64,000 bases of DNA, from positions 1,116,001 through 1,180,000 of the forward strand of contig NZ_LT635477.1 of NCBI RefSeq assembly GCF_900120335.1. The letters are read 5' to 3'. This DNA comes from Helicobacter pylori (lineage in GTDB: Bacteria; Campylobacterota; Campylobacteria; Campylobacterales; Helicobacteraceae). The notes under the pieces are model-generated. The model saw only the letters and a program-made list of their open reading frames with translations, ran no database searches and was not told the DNA's origin. Shown piece after piece: positions 18,797-27,612 of the stretch. The stretch's first letter is position 1; each line of letters starts with the position of its first letter. Position numbers and translations under genes: made by a program.

Positions 18797-19771
18797 ATGA
18801 GTCAAGAAATTTTAGATGTGTTGATAGTGGGCGCAGGGCCTGGGGGCATTGCCACAGCGATAGAATGCGAAATAGCCGGCGTTAAAAAAGTGCTTTTATG
18901 CGAAAAAACCGAAAGCCATTCAGGCATGTTGGAAAAGTTTTATAAAGCCGGTAAAAGGATTGATAAAGATTATAAAAAGCAAGTCGTAGAGCTTAAGGGG
19001 CATATCCCTTTTAAAGACAGCTTTAAAGAAGAGACTTTAGAAAATTTCACTAACCTTTTAAAAGAGCATCACATCACGCCAAGCTATAAAACCGATATTG
19101 AAAGCGTGAAAAAAGAGGGCGAGCTGTTTAAAGTTACCACCACTTCTAATACAACCTATCATGCTAAATTTGTGGTGGTTGCGATCGGGAAAATGGGCCA
19201 GCCAAACCGCCCCACTGCTTATAAAATCCCTGTTGCGCTCTCCAAACAAGTGGTTTTTAGCATCAATGATTGCAAGGAAAATGAAAAAACCCTTGTGATC
19301 GGCGGAGGCAACTCAGCGGTGGAATACGCCATCGCTTTGTGTAAAACCACCCCCACCACCCTCAATTACCGCAAAAAAGAATTCAGCCGCATCAATGAAG
19401 ACAACGCTAAAAACTTGCAAGAAGTCCTAGATGATAACACGCTTAAAAGCAAGCTTGGAGTGGATATTGAAAGCCTAGAAGAAGATAACACTCAAATCAA
19501 GGTTAATTTCACCGATAACACGAGCGAGAGTTTTGATCGCTTGCTGTATGCGATCGGTGGCTCTACTCCCTTAGAGTTTTTCAAACGCTGTTCTTTAGAG
19601 CTGGATTCTAGCACCAATATCCCTGTGGTGAAGGAAAATTTAGAGAGCAACAATATCCCTAATTTGTTCATCGTGGGCGATATTTTATTCAAATCAGGGG
19701 CGAGCATCGCTACCGCGCTCAATCATGGCTATGATGTCGCTTTAGAAATCGCTAAAAGGTTGCACTCTTAA
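18797..19771 (+). CDS. fqrB: Flavodoxin:quinone/NADP reductase FqrB (thioredoxin reductase-like)
   Basis: A 324-residue flavoprotein of the thioredoxin-reductase fold. GAGPGGIATAIE (about residues 11-22) binds FAD and GGGNSAVEYA (about 169-178) binds NAD(P)H, but the Cys-x-x-Cys redox pair of true thioredoxin reductase is absent. The H. pylori protein of this type (HP1164, from memory) was shown to pass electrons between flavodoxin and NADP or quinones, coupling pyruvate oxidation to NADPH. The nearby fldA fits that role. It follows ccoS by 28 bases with an AAAAGGA site. Confidence 0.88.
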   Translation: MSQEILDVLIVGAGPGGIATAIECEIAGVKKVLLCEKTESHSGMLEKFYKAGKRIDKDYKKQVVELKGHIPFKDSFKEETLENFTNLLKEHHITPSYKTDIESVKKEGELFKVTTTSNTTYHAKFVVVAIGKMGQPNRPTAYKIPVALSKQVVFSINDCKENEKTLVIGGGNSAVEYAIALCKTTPTTLNYRKKEFSRINEDNAKNLQEVLDDNTLKSKLGVDIESLEEDNTQIKVNFTDNTSESFDRLLYAIGGSTPLEFFKRCSLELDSSTNIPVVKENLESNNIPNLFIVGDILFKSGASIATALNHGYDVALEIAKRLHS

Positions 19772-19777
19772 AGCCGC

Positions 19778-20938
19778 TCACTCATCAAACGGCTTAGCCT
19801 TATACAAAAAGAAAAAGAGGATTAGAAGCGTTAGGGCAAAGTGCATGGTGATAATAGTTAGGGGCGAAAAGTAACGCAGTTCCAAACTACTAAGCGATAA
19901 AACTAATACAGAAACCACGCGCACACAGCTTGATGAAAGCGATGAGAGCGAGGAAATGTTGTTTTTAGAAACGAATTTGGAGAATTGATAGTTTAAGCAA
20001 TAACTCATGTAAGTGAAAAACGCCACCATGAGCGCATACACCCCTATGAAACAATAAGGGATATTGCTAAGCAACAAGGGGCTAACGCCTAGCAATACCA
20101 CAAGCGAACTTAAGGCGATTTTTTGGCTGTAATTTGAAGCTTTTAAAAAATGAATGAGGATAGAAATCACTTGAAAAGCGATATAAAATATAAAAAGGTA
20201 TTGCTCTTTAACGCCTTGTTTTAAAAAATACGCTTGCCACATTTGGAAATGGCTCATAAAAAAGATAGGCGTGATCAAATGCCCCGCTAACAAAATTTTA
20301 AGTTTGGGGTTGTCTTTAAGTTCTTTAAGGCTACCTTTGACTTGCTCTTTAAGGAGTTTCAGGCTTTTTTGGCTTTTAAAATCCGCTTCTTTTTCTTTAA
20401 AATAAAACACGATCGTTAGTGCGCAGAGCATGATTAGAAAAATCCCCATGATATACAGCATCGCATGGATTTTGAGATACAAAAACGATCCCAAAGAACT
20501 CCCTATAATCATGCCTAAATAAGTAATTTGATTGTTTTTGGCTAAAAACCGGGACAAATCCTTTTTATTTTCTTTAATGTCCGTGATGAGTGAAGCTTCA
20601 ATCGTGCCGCTAGAGCATGCGCTATACAAACCATACAACCCCCACGCTAAAAGCATGAGGATAAAACTATCAAAAAACAGCACAAACGAAAAACTAGCGA
20701 TTAAAAAGATATTAGAAACCAGGAATAGGTTTTTCCGGCTCATCAAATCCGCTAAAACACCGCTCGGGTATTCAGCCACTAGCACGCAAAAACTGAAAAA
20801 GGTTTGCACGAGCAAGATTTCACTCAAACTAAGCCCTTTAGAAAGCAACAAGGGGGTTAAAATCGCATGGGGCAAGCTTTGAGCGATGATTAAGAGAAAA
20901 TTCGCCCCATAGTAAGCTAAAATGTTTTTTCTTAACAT
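19778..20938 (-). CDS. MFS transporter (TetA(P)-like)
   Basis: The 386-residue product is a 12-helix major facilitator protein. The loop after helix 2 carries the MFS motif in a loose form, PSGVLADLMSRKNLF (about residues 58-72). It resembles proteins annotated as tetracycline efflux TetA(P) in H. pylori, but the substrate is not shown by sequence. It ends 6 bases from the convergent fqrB stop and starts 61 bases from divergent pgi. The start codon sits at the predicted transcription start (see findings). Confidence 0.85.
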   Translation of the reverse strand: MLRKNILAYYGANFLLIIAQSLPHAILTPLLLSKGLSLSEILLVQTFFSFCVLVAEYPSGVLADLMSRKNLFLVSNIFLIASFSFVLFFDSFILMLLAWGLYGLYSACSSGTIEASLITDIKENKKDLSRFLAKNNQITYLGMIIGSSLGSFLYLKIHAMLYIMGIFLIMLCALTIVFYFKEKEADFKSQKSLKLLKEQVKGSLKELKDNPKLKILLAGHLITPIFFMSHFQMWQAYFLKQGVKEQYLFIFYIAFQVISILIHFLKASNYSQKIALSSLVVLLGVSPLLLSNIPYCFIGVYALMVAFFTYMSYCLNYQFSKFVSKNNISSLSSLSSSCVRVVSVLVLSLSSLELRYFSPLTIITMHFALTLLILFFFLYKAKPFDE

Positions 20939-20944
20939 TTGAAA

Positions 20945-20950
20945 ATTATA
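20945..20950 (-). promoter_or_regulatory. -10 box for the MFS gene; predicted leaderless mRNA
   Basis: The minus strand reads TATAAT here. Initiation seven bases on falls at about 20938, the A of the ATG. No Shine-Dalgarno sequence precedes this ATG. Confidence 0.5.
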
Positions 20951-20963
20951 ATTAAAACTAGCT

Positions 20964-20969
20964 TATAAT
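20964..20969 (+). promoter_or_regulatory. -10 box for pgi
   Basis: TATAAT lies 39 bases ahead of the pgi ATG at 21003, giving a leader of about 27 bases that contains the AAGGGG ribosome site. Confidence 0.6.
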
Positions 20970-21002
20970 ACAGCGTTATATCTTTTAATTGAAGGGGTAT
21001 TG

Positions 21003-22640
21003 ATGCTAACCCAATTAAAAACTTATCCAAAATTACTCAAACATTATGAAGAAATTAAAGAAGCGCACATGCGCGATTGGTTTTCTAAAGACAAAGAGCG
21101 AGCGAGCCGTTATTTCGTGCAATTGGAAAGCTTGAGCTTGGATTATTCCAAAAACCGCCTGAACGATACCACTTTAAAGCTTCTTTTTGAATTGGCGAAC
21201 GATTGCTCTTTAAAAGAAAAGATTGAAGCGATGTTTAAGGGCGAAAAAATCAACACCACCGAAAAAAGGGCCGTTTTACACACCGCCTTAAGAAGCTTGA
21301 ATGACGCAGAAATCTTACTAGACAACATGGAAGTGTTAAAAAGTGTTCGGAGCGTTTTAAAACGCATGCGAGCCTTTAGCGATAGCGTGAGGAGCGGTAA
21401 AAGATTAGGCTATACCAATCAAGTGATCACTGATATTGTCAATATCGGTATTGGGGGGTCAGATTTGGGCGCTTTAATGGTTTGCACCGCTCTAAAACGC
21501 TACGGCCACCCGAGATTAAAAATGCATTTTGTGTCTAATGTGGATGGCACGCAGATTTTAGACGTTTTGGAAAAAATCAATCCGGCCAGCACGCTTTTTA
21601 TCGTGGCTTCCAAGACTTTTTCCACTCAAGAAACCTTAACCAACGCCCTAACCGCTAGAAAATGGTTTGTAGAAAGGAGTGGCGATGAAAAGCATATCGC
21701 TAAGCACTTTGTAGCGGTATCCACCAATAAAGAAGCCGTGCAACAATTTGGCATTGACGAGCATAACATGTTTGAATTTTGGGATTTTGTAGGGGGGCGT
21801 TATAGCTTGTGGTCGGCCATTGGCTTATCCATTATGATCTATTTAGGGAAGAAAAATTTTAACGCTCTTTTGAAAGGGGCGTATTTGATGGATGAGCATT
21901 TTAGAAACGCCCCTTTTGAAAGCAATTTACCCGTTTTAATGGGATTAATCGGCGTGTGGTATATCAATTTTTTCCAATCCAAAAGCCACTTGATCGCCCC
22001 TTACGATCAGTATTTAAGGCATTTCCCTAAATTCATTCAGCAATTGGATATGGAAAGCAATGGCAAACGCATCAGCAAAAAAGGCGAAATCATCCCCTAT
22101 GACACATGCCCTGTTGTTTGGGGCGATATGGGCATTAACGCTCAGCACGCTTTTTTCCAGCTCTTGCATCAAGGCACGCATTTAATCCCCATTGATTTTA
22201 TCGCCTCTTTGGATAAAAAACCTAACGCTAAAGGCCACCATGAGATTTTATTCAGCAATGTTTTAGCGCAAGCGCAAGCCTTCATGAAAGGCAAAAGCTA
22301 TGAAGAAGCGCTTGGGGAATTGCTTTCTAAAGGTTTAGACAAAGATGAAGCCAAAGACTTGGCCCACCACAGGGTGTTTTTTGGCAACCGCCCCTCTAAT
22401 ATCCTTTTATTAGAAAAGATTTCACCAAGCAATATTGGGGCGTTGGTGGCTCTTTATGAGCATAAGGTCTTTGTGCAAGGGGTCATTTGGGATATTAACA
22501 GCTTTGATCAATGGGGCGTGGAGCTTGGGAAAGAGTTAGCCGTGCCGATTTTACAAGAATTAGAAGGGCATAAAAGCAACGCTTATTTTGACAGCTCCAC
22601 TAAGCACTTAATAGAATTGTATAAGAATTATAACCAATAG
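21003..22640 (+). CDS. pgi: Glucose-6-phosphate isomerase
   Basis: Pgi interconverts glucose-6-phosphate and fructose-6-phosphate. The 545-residue product has the family blocks [11 protein letters not shown] (about residues 151-161), [17 protein letters not shown] (about 260-276, containing the catalytic-base region) and the C-terminal [14 protein letters not shown] one codon upstream is also in frame, but the ATG at 21003 has better spacing (six bases) from AAGGGG. H. pylori lacks a complete glycolysis, so the enzyme likely serves gluconeogenesis and sugar-phosphate supply. Confidence 0.98.
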   Translation: MLTQLKTYPKLLKHYEEIKEAHMRDWFSKDKERASRYFVQLESLSLDYSKNRLNDTTLKLLFELANDCSLKEKIEAMFKGEKINTTEKRAVLHTALRSLNDAEILLDNMEVLKSVRSVLKRMRAFSDSVRSGKRLGYTNQVITDIVNIGIGGSDLGALMVCTALKRYGHPRLKMHFVSNVDGTQILDVLEKINPASTLFIVASKTFSTQETLTNALTARKWFVERSGDEKHIAKHFVAVSTNKEAVQQFGIDEHNMFEFWDFVGGRYSLWSAIGLSIMIYLGKKNFNALLKGAYLMDEHFRNAPFESNLPVLMGLIGVWYINFFQSKSHLIAPYDQYLRHFPKFIQQLDMESNGKRISKKGEIIPYDTCPVVWGDMGINAQHAFFQLLHQGTHLIPIDFIASLDKKPNAKGHHEILFSNVLAQAQAFMKGKSYEEALGELLSKGLDKDEAKDLAHHRVFFGNRPSNILLLEKISPSNIGALVALYEHKVFVQGVIWDINSFDQWGVELGKELAVPILQELEGHKSNAYFDSSTKHLIELYKNYNQ

Positions 22641-22718
22641 GTTTTTTTGCGGCAAAGTGAAACCTAAAAACAATGGAGCGAAGCTTAACCCCATTCTCAA
22701 GCGATCCATTCAAAATCA

Positions 22719-22740
22719 TCCGTTAATCGTAACGGATTTT
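22719..22740 (+). terminator. Terminator after pgi
   Basis: A perfect seven-base inverted repeat TCCGTTA / TAACGGA with a four-base loop is followed by TTTT, 79 bases after the pgi stop. Confidence 0.6.
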
Positions 22741-22849
22741 AGCGCCATATATTAGCCATTTGAGTTTAAAGGGAGTAAATTTTCTACAAATTAATCGTTT
22801 TTAGCTTTTAAAAGCTTGACTTTCTCATCATACGCATTATTTTACATAT

Positions 22850-22855
22850 TATAAT
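22850..22855 (+). promoter_or_regulatory. -10 box for hofH
   Basis: A perfect TATAAT within an A/T-rich tract, 89 bases before the hofH ATG. A TTGACT at 22816-22821 is 28 bases upstream, too far for a standard -35. Confidence 0.5.
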
Positions 22856-22943
22856 TACTTCAAAGCTAAGAATAATAAAAACTAAAGAATAGATTTATCT
22901 TTAAAAGCATTTGCATTTATCAATCTCATTTTAGGAGGCATGC

Positions 22944-24359
22944 ATGAAAAAGGCAAGTCAGGTTTTATTCTTTGGAGCGTTTTTAAGCACTTCTTTACAA
23001 GGTTTTGAAGCTAAGCTCAATGGCTTTGTGGATCAATCCAGCACGATCGGTTTTAACCAGCATAAAATCAATAAAGAAAGAGGCATCTACCCTATGCAGC
23101 AATTCGCAACGATTGCGGGCTATTTAGGGCTTGGTTTTAGCCTGTTACCCAAAAAGGTTTCAGATCATGTTCTAAAAGGCAAAATAGGAGGCATGGTCGG
23201 ATCTATTTTCTATGACGGCACGAAGAAGTTTGAAGACGGCTCTGTGGCTTACAACCTCTTTGGTTATTACGATGGGTTTATGGGGGGCTATACGAATATC
23301 TTACAAACCGATAGCCTTGAGACGCAGAACATGAAACACAACAAAAATGTCCGCAATTATGTCTTTAGCGACGCGTATTTAGAATACGCTTATAAGAATT
23401 ATTTTGAAATAAAAGCCGGGCGCTATCTCTCCACTATGCCTTATAAAAGCGGTCAAACGCAAGGCTTTCAAGTTTCTGGGCAATACAAGCATGCGCGCTT
23501 GACTTGGTTTAGCTCATGGGGTAGGGCGTTTGCTTATGGTTCGTTTTTAATGGATTGGTTTGCCGCACGAACCACTTATAGCGGAGGCTTTACCAAAAAC
23601 AATAATGGAGGTTATGATAGCCATGGGCGAAAGGTGCTTTATGGCACGCATGCGGTGCAACTCACCTATAAACCTCATCGTTTCCTCATAGAAGGCTTTT
23701 ATTACCTTTCGCCTCAAATCTTTAACGCTCCGGGCGTTAAGATCGGCTGGGACTCTAACCCTAATTTTAGCGGCACAGGCTTTCGCTCTGATACAGCTAT
23801 CATAGGGTTTTTCCCCATTTACTACCCTTGGATGATCGTTAAATCCAATGGAAGCCCGGTCTATAAATACGACACGCCAGCCACTCAAAACGGGCAAAAT
23901 CTCATCATCCGCCAACGCTTTGACATCAACAATTACAATGTTTCCATCGCTTTTTATAAAGTCTTTCAAAACGCTAATGGTTGGATAGGCAACATGGGGA
24001 ATCCAAGCGGTGTGATCATGGGGAGTAACAGCGTCTATGCGGGTTTTACAGGCACAGCCCTTAAAAGAGACGCCGCTACCATTCTCCTTTCTTGTGGCGG
24101 CACTCATTTTGCCAAAAAATTCACATGGAAATTCGCCACGCAATATTCCAATTCAGTGGTCTCTTGGGAAGCGAGAGCGATGATCTCTTTAGGCTATAAA
24201 TTCACTGAATATTTGAGCGGTAGCGTGGATCTTGCGTATTATGGCGTGCACACTAACAAAGGCTTTAAACCGGGTGAAAACGGGCCTGTACCTAAAGACT
24301 TCCCCGCCCTTTATTCTGACAGGAGCGCGTTATACACGGCTCTAGTAGCATCATTTTGA
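22944..24359 (+). CDS. hofH: Hof-family outer-membrane protein HofH
   Basis: The 471-residue product has a signal peptide (about 20 residues, ending LQG before FEAKLNGFVDQ) and a beta-barrel porin pattern typical of the H. pylori Hof family, ending in SF. Alternating aromatic strands such as YLEYAYKNYFEIKAGRYL are visible. The family resembles OprD-like specific porins; no substrate is known. It has an unusually strong ribosome site (AGGAGG, 6 bases from ATG). The stop codon lies inside a hairpin that begins a tandem repeat. Confidence 0.88.
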   Translation: MKKASQVLFFGAFLSTSLQGFEAKLNGFVDQSSTIGFNQHKINKERGIYPMQQFATIAGYLGLGFSLLPKKVSDHVLKGKIGGMVGSIFYDGTKKFEDGSVAYNLFGYYDGFMGGYTNILQTDSLETQNMKHNKNVRNYVFSDAYLEYAYKNYFEIKAGRYLSTMPYKSGQTQGFQVSGQYKHARLTWFSSWGRAFAYGSFLMDWFAARTTYSGGFTKNNNGGYDSHGRKVLYGTHAVQLTYKPHRFLIEGFYYLSPQIFNAPGVKIGWDSNPNFSGTGFRSDTAIIGFFPIYYPWMIVKSNGSPVYKYDTPATQNGQNLIIRQRFDINNYNVSIAFYKVFQNANGWIGNMGNPSGVIMGSNSVYAGFTGTALKRDAATILLSCGGTHFAKKFTWKFATQYSNSVVSWEARAMISLGYKFTEYLSGSVDLAYYGVHTNKGFKPGENGPVPKDFPALYSDRSALYTALVASF

Positions 24360-24453
24360 TGCTACCCTATGATTATGGTAGGCGTCATTTTGATGCTACC
24401 CTATGATTATGGTAGGCTTCATTTTGATGCTGTCTCCTACGATATGATAGGCG
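24351..24453 (+). repeat. 34-base tandem repeat starting at the hofH stop codon
   Basis: Two nearly identical 34-base units (24351-24384 and 24385-24418, one difference) are followed by a diverged third (from 24419). Each contains the imperfect hairpin CTACC...GGTAG. The first unit overlaps the last hofH codons and stop. Confidence 0.85.
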
Positions 24454-24685
24454 TTTTTTAACGCTGTTTCTCTCTAATCTCTATATGTAAAATTTCTTTT
24501 CAAGAAAAAGCCCTTTTTAAATCATACCCGTTAAGTAAAATACAAGTTCATTTTTAATTTAAAGCAAGCGATAGCCTTTTAAGAACCTAAGCAGAAACCC
24601 CAAGCATCTTTAGTGTTTGCACACTTCACGAACAGGGTCAAACTTTTTTTATGGATTTAAAGGGGGGTTAAAACCCCTTTTTTAT
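24360..24685. other. 326-base convergent gap hofH-cstA
   Basis: No gene seen. It contains the 34-base repeat, a small hairpin GCGTT/AACGC at 24451-24464 next to a T run, an unremarkable A/T-rich middle, and a terminator at 24659-24683 shared by the two convergent genes. Confidence 0.6.
24659..24683. terminator. Shared terminator between hofH and cstA
   Basis: AAAGGGG pairs with CCCCTTT around an eight-base loop and a T run follows on the plus strand; an A run on the other side would give U's on the minus strand. It ends two bases from the cstA stop. Confidence 0.65.
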
Positions 24686-26749
24686 TCAAGCGGCTTTGAT
24701 ATAGGGCGTTTCAGCCAGCGGCGGGTAAATTTGATTTTTAAAATAAGCGTTTGAGCAAATCCTAACGCTCACTATTAAAACTAATAGCGCCACAAGCATG
24801 AAAAACACGCACAAAATCGCATCAATAGCGTGGTTAAAAAAGGATTTTTGGAGTGTTTTTAGCGCTTTTTCATCGGTAGTAATAGCCATTTTTTCTTTGA
24901 TGATTTGCATTTGCGCCACATGGGAAACATTATTCAGCACGCTATCATTACTCTTTGGCACCACCTTTAAAATACCGCTATAAAAAGTGATGGATAAAAT
25001 CAAAACTGCTGGTAAGGCGCTTATCATCGCCCCCTTAAAACGCCCCATTTTAAACAACACCACCGTAACCAACAACAACGCCATGCCCGCTAACATCTGA
25101 TTGCTCACGCCAAATAAAGGCCATAGCGTATAAATCCCTCCTTTAGGATCGATCGTGCCTTGATACAAGAAATACCCCCACCCTGCCACGCACAAAAGAG
25201 TGGCAAAAATCCCAGCCTTATAAGAGCTAAGATCGCCCAAAGGTTTATAAACGTTACCGAGCAAATCTTGGATCATAAAGCGAGCGGTTCGTGTGCCAGC
25301 ATCCACAGCGGTTAAAATGAACAAAGCTTCAAACAAGATCGCAAAATGATACCAAAACGCCATCACGCTTGGATCCCCTAAAATGTGATACACGATCATC
25401 GCTAAACCGATCGCAAAAGTGGGCGCCCCACCGGTGCGGCTCAAAATGGAGCTTTCGCCGATGTTTTTGGTCATCTCACTGATTTCTTCAGCGCTGATAT
25501 TAAACCCCCATGAGCTAATCACCGAAGCCGCATCAGCTATATCTTTACCGATGCTCACTTCTGGGGAATTGATAGCGAAATAAAGCCCTGGGTGCAAGAT
25601 CCCTGCGCACACCAACGCCATAAGAGCCACAACGCTCTCCATCACCATAGAGCCATAGCCCACTAGCCTTGCGTCGCTTTCTTTAGCGAGCATTTTAGGG
25701 GTCGTGCCTGAAGAAATTAAAGCATGAAAGCCGCTAATCGTCCCGCAAGCCACCGTGATAAACAAGAAAGGGAACACGCTTCCTGCAAACACAGGCCCAC
25801 TGCCATCTACAAAGGGCGTGATTTTAGGGATTTGTAAAGGCGGAGCGACAAAAACAATAGCCACAACCAACACCCCTATAACGCCAATTTTTAAAAAAGT
25901 GCTTAAATAATCTCGTGGAGCGAGTAAAAACCATACCGGTAAAATAGAAGCCACAAACCCATAACCCATGATCATCCACGCTAAAGAACTGGCATCAAAG
26001 GTGAATATTGACGCTAATTTAGGATCTAAAGAAACATATTTACCCGCATAAATCGCTATAATCAATAGGATAAAGCCAATAACAGAAACTTCCAAAATCT
26101 TATGCGGCCTGAAAAACCGCATGTAAAGCCCCATAAGAATCGCAATGGGAATGGTCATAGCGATCGTAAAAAAGCCCCAAGGCGAATGCGCTAAAGCCTT
26201 CACCACCACCATCGCTAAAATCGCAATGATAATGAGCATGATCCCTAAAATACCAAGACTTGCGATCATGCCTACAAATTGACCCATTTCAAGTTTGATC
26301 ATTTCGCCTAAAGACTTGCCATCGCGCCTAATGGAAGCAAAAAGCACCACAAAATCATGCACGCAACCCCCTAAAACCGAGCCTATCAAAATCCATAAGA
26401 TAGAGGGCAAGTAACCCATTTGAGCGGCTAGTATCGGGCCTACTAAAGGGCCAGCCCCAGCAATAGCGGCGAAATGATGCCCAAAGGTGATGGCTTTATC
26501 GGTTGGCACAAAATCCTTGCCGTCATTCCTTATACATGCGGGCGTGGCTCTGCTATCGTCTAGCTTTAACACCCGATAAGCGATAAAATGGCTATAAAAA
26601 CGATAGCCTATGCTATAAATGCAAGCGCTCGCTACTACAAGCCATAGCGTGTTAATGCTCTCGCCCTTGTGTAAGGCTAACACCCCTAAACAGATCGCCC
26701 CTAAAATAGCGACAAAAACCCAAGCCAAAGAAACTAAACTTTTTTGCAT
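24686..26749 (-). CDS. cstA: Carbon starvation protein CstA (peptide/pyruvate transporter family)
   Basis: The 687-residue product is a many-helix membrane protein with the CstA core: KAITFGHHFAAIAGAGPLVGP (about 70-90) and later GFHALISSGTTPKML. CstA members take up peptides or pyruvate; H. pylori and relatives use it for peptide utilisation. Two in-frame ATGs exist; I chose 26749 because GGAGAGGA precedes it at normal spacing, while the one at 26779 lies in a leader hairpin. The leader may be a CsrA target (see findings). Confidence 0.93.
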   Translation of the reverse strand: MQKSLVSLAWVFVAILGAICLGVLALHKGESINTLWLVVASACIYSIGYRFYSHFIAYRVLKLDDSRATPACIRNDGKDFVPTDKAITFGHHFAAIAGAGPLVGPILAAQMGYLPSILWILIGSVLGGCVHDFVVLFASIRRDGKSLGEMIKLEMGQFVGMIASLGILGIMLIIIAILAMVVVKALAHSPWGFFTIAMTIPIAILMGLYMRFFRPHKILEVSVIGFILLIIAIYAGKYVSLDPKLASIFTFDASSLAWMIMGYGFVASILPVWFLLAPRDYLSTFLKIGVIGVLVVAIVFVAPPLQIPKITPFVDGSGPVFAGSVFPFLFITVACGTISGFHALISSGTTPKMLAKESDARLVGYGSMVMESVVALMALVCAGILHPGLYFAINSPEVSIGKDIADAASVISSWGFNISAEEISEMTKNIGESSILSRTGGAPTFAIGLAMIVYHILGDPSVMAFWYHFAILFEALFILTAVDAGTRTARFMIQDLLGNVYKPLGDLSSYKAGIFATLLCVAGWGYFLYQGTIDPKGGIYTLWPLFGVSNQMLAGMALLLVTVVLFKMGRFKGAMISALPAVLILSITFYSGILKVVPKSNDSVLNNVSHVAQMQIIKEKMAITTDEKALKTLQKSFFNHAIDAILCVFFMLVALLVLIVSVRICSNAYFKNQIYPPLAETPYIKAA

Positions 26750-26762
26750 GTCCTCTCCATTT

Positions 26763-26780
26763 AATGATTGTTTAATCATT
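26763..26780 (-). promoter_or_regulatory. Leader hairpin and GGA-rich ribosome site of cstA
   Basis: A perfect seven-base inverted repeat (AATGATT/AATCATT, four-base loop) lies directly before the ribosome site, which on the minus strand reads AATGGAGAGGACATG and so has two GGA motifs of the CsrA type. A TATAAT at 26811-26806 gives a leader of about 50 bases. Confidence 0.5.
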
Positions 26781-26957
26781 GTTGTTAATTTCAGCCAGTT
26801 TTTTTATTATAATCCAAATTTTCTTTGAATAGTGGCAAAATGGCTCATAAACTTCCCGCTTAAAGGCTTGGTTTTTCCAAACTTCTAACAATTGGGGCAA
26901 ATGAGAGCTGTTTTTTAATGTGGTGCGTTAAGCGCCATTAATTTTAAGGTAAGCGTT

Positions 26958-27611
26958 ATGGCATTAGATTGGGATTTTATGTTTCACTCCATCCCTATGT
27001 TTCTTAAGGGGTTAGAACTCACGCTTTATATTTCTTTCTTTGGGATTTTGCTCTCTCTTTTGGTGGGGTTTTTGTGCGCGATCATTTTGTATTTTAAAAC
27101 GCGTTTTCTCTCTCCTGTTGCCTATATCTATGGCGAAATCGCTAGGAACACGCCCCTACTCATCCAGCTTTTCTTTTTGTATTACGGGTTGAATGAAATC
27201 GGTTTGAGCGCTTTAGAGTGCGCGATTTTAGCGTTAGGGTTTTTGGGTGGGGGGTATATGAGTCAAAGTTTTTTGCTTGGGTTTAAGAGCTTGGCTTCCA
27301 TTCAAAGAGAAAGCGCTTTGAGTTTAGGGTTTGGCCCTTTGAAAATGATGTATTACATTATTTTACCTCAAAGCTTAAGCGTTTCCATGCCTTCCATAGG
27401 AGCGAATGTGATTTTTTTACTCAAAGAAACTTCGGTGGTGGGCGCGATAGCCCTAACCGATATTATGTTTGTGGCGAAAGATTTTATTGGCATTTATTAC
27501 AAAACGACTGAAAGCCTGTTGATGTTAAGCCTCACTTATTTGATCGCTTTGCTCCCTTTGAGCGCTTTGTTTGTGATTTTAGAGCGTTCTTTTAAAAAGA
27601 AAGTGGCTTAA
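26958..27611 (+). CDS. glnP: Amino-acid ABC transporter permease (first)
   Basis: The 217-residue product is a polar amino-acid permease of the HisMQ type with about five helices and the EAA loop that contacts the ATPase (RESALSLGFGPLKMMYYIILPQS, about 121-143). The N-terminal motif IARNTPLLIQLFFLYYGL is typical. First gene of a four-gene operon with a second permease, ATPase and binding protein; the next gene starts 1 base after its stop. The substrate is annotated as glutamine by homology only. Confidence 0.9.
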   Translation: MALDWDFMFHSIPMFLKGLELTLYISFFGILLSLLVGFLCAIILYFKTRFLSPVAYIYGEIARNTPLLIQLFFLYYGLNEIGLSALECAILALGFLGGGYMSQSFLLGFKSLASIQRESALSLGFGPLKMMYYIILPQSLSVSMPSIGANVIFLLKETSVVGAIALTDIMFVAKDFIGIYYKTTESLLMLSLTYLIALLPLSALFVILERSFKKKVA

Positions 27612-27612
27612 A

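Larger units (their letters stand above)
22641..22943. other. 303-base intergenic region between pgi and hofH
   Basis: No gene seen. It holds the pgi terminator hairpin at 22719-22740 and a TATAAT at 22850-22855 for hofH, giving a leader of about 80 bases, and ends with a strong AGGAGG before the hofH ATG. The part between 22740 and 22840 is A/T-rich without a clear motif. Confidence 0.6.

Noticed and set aside
22835..22860. Possible NikR or Fur operator in the hofH promoter
   Set aside because: The A/T-rich half-sites match the known consensus only partly, and such matches are expected by chance in this DNA.
24351..24453. 34-base repeats at hofH as a CRISPR remnant
   Set aside because: Units are directly adjacent with no spacer and there are no cas genes.
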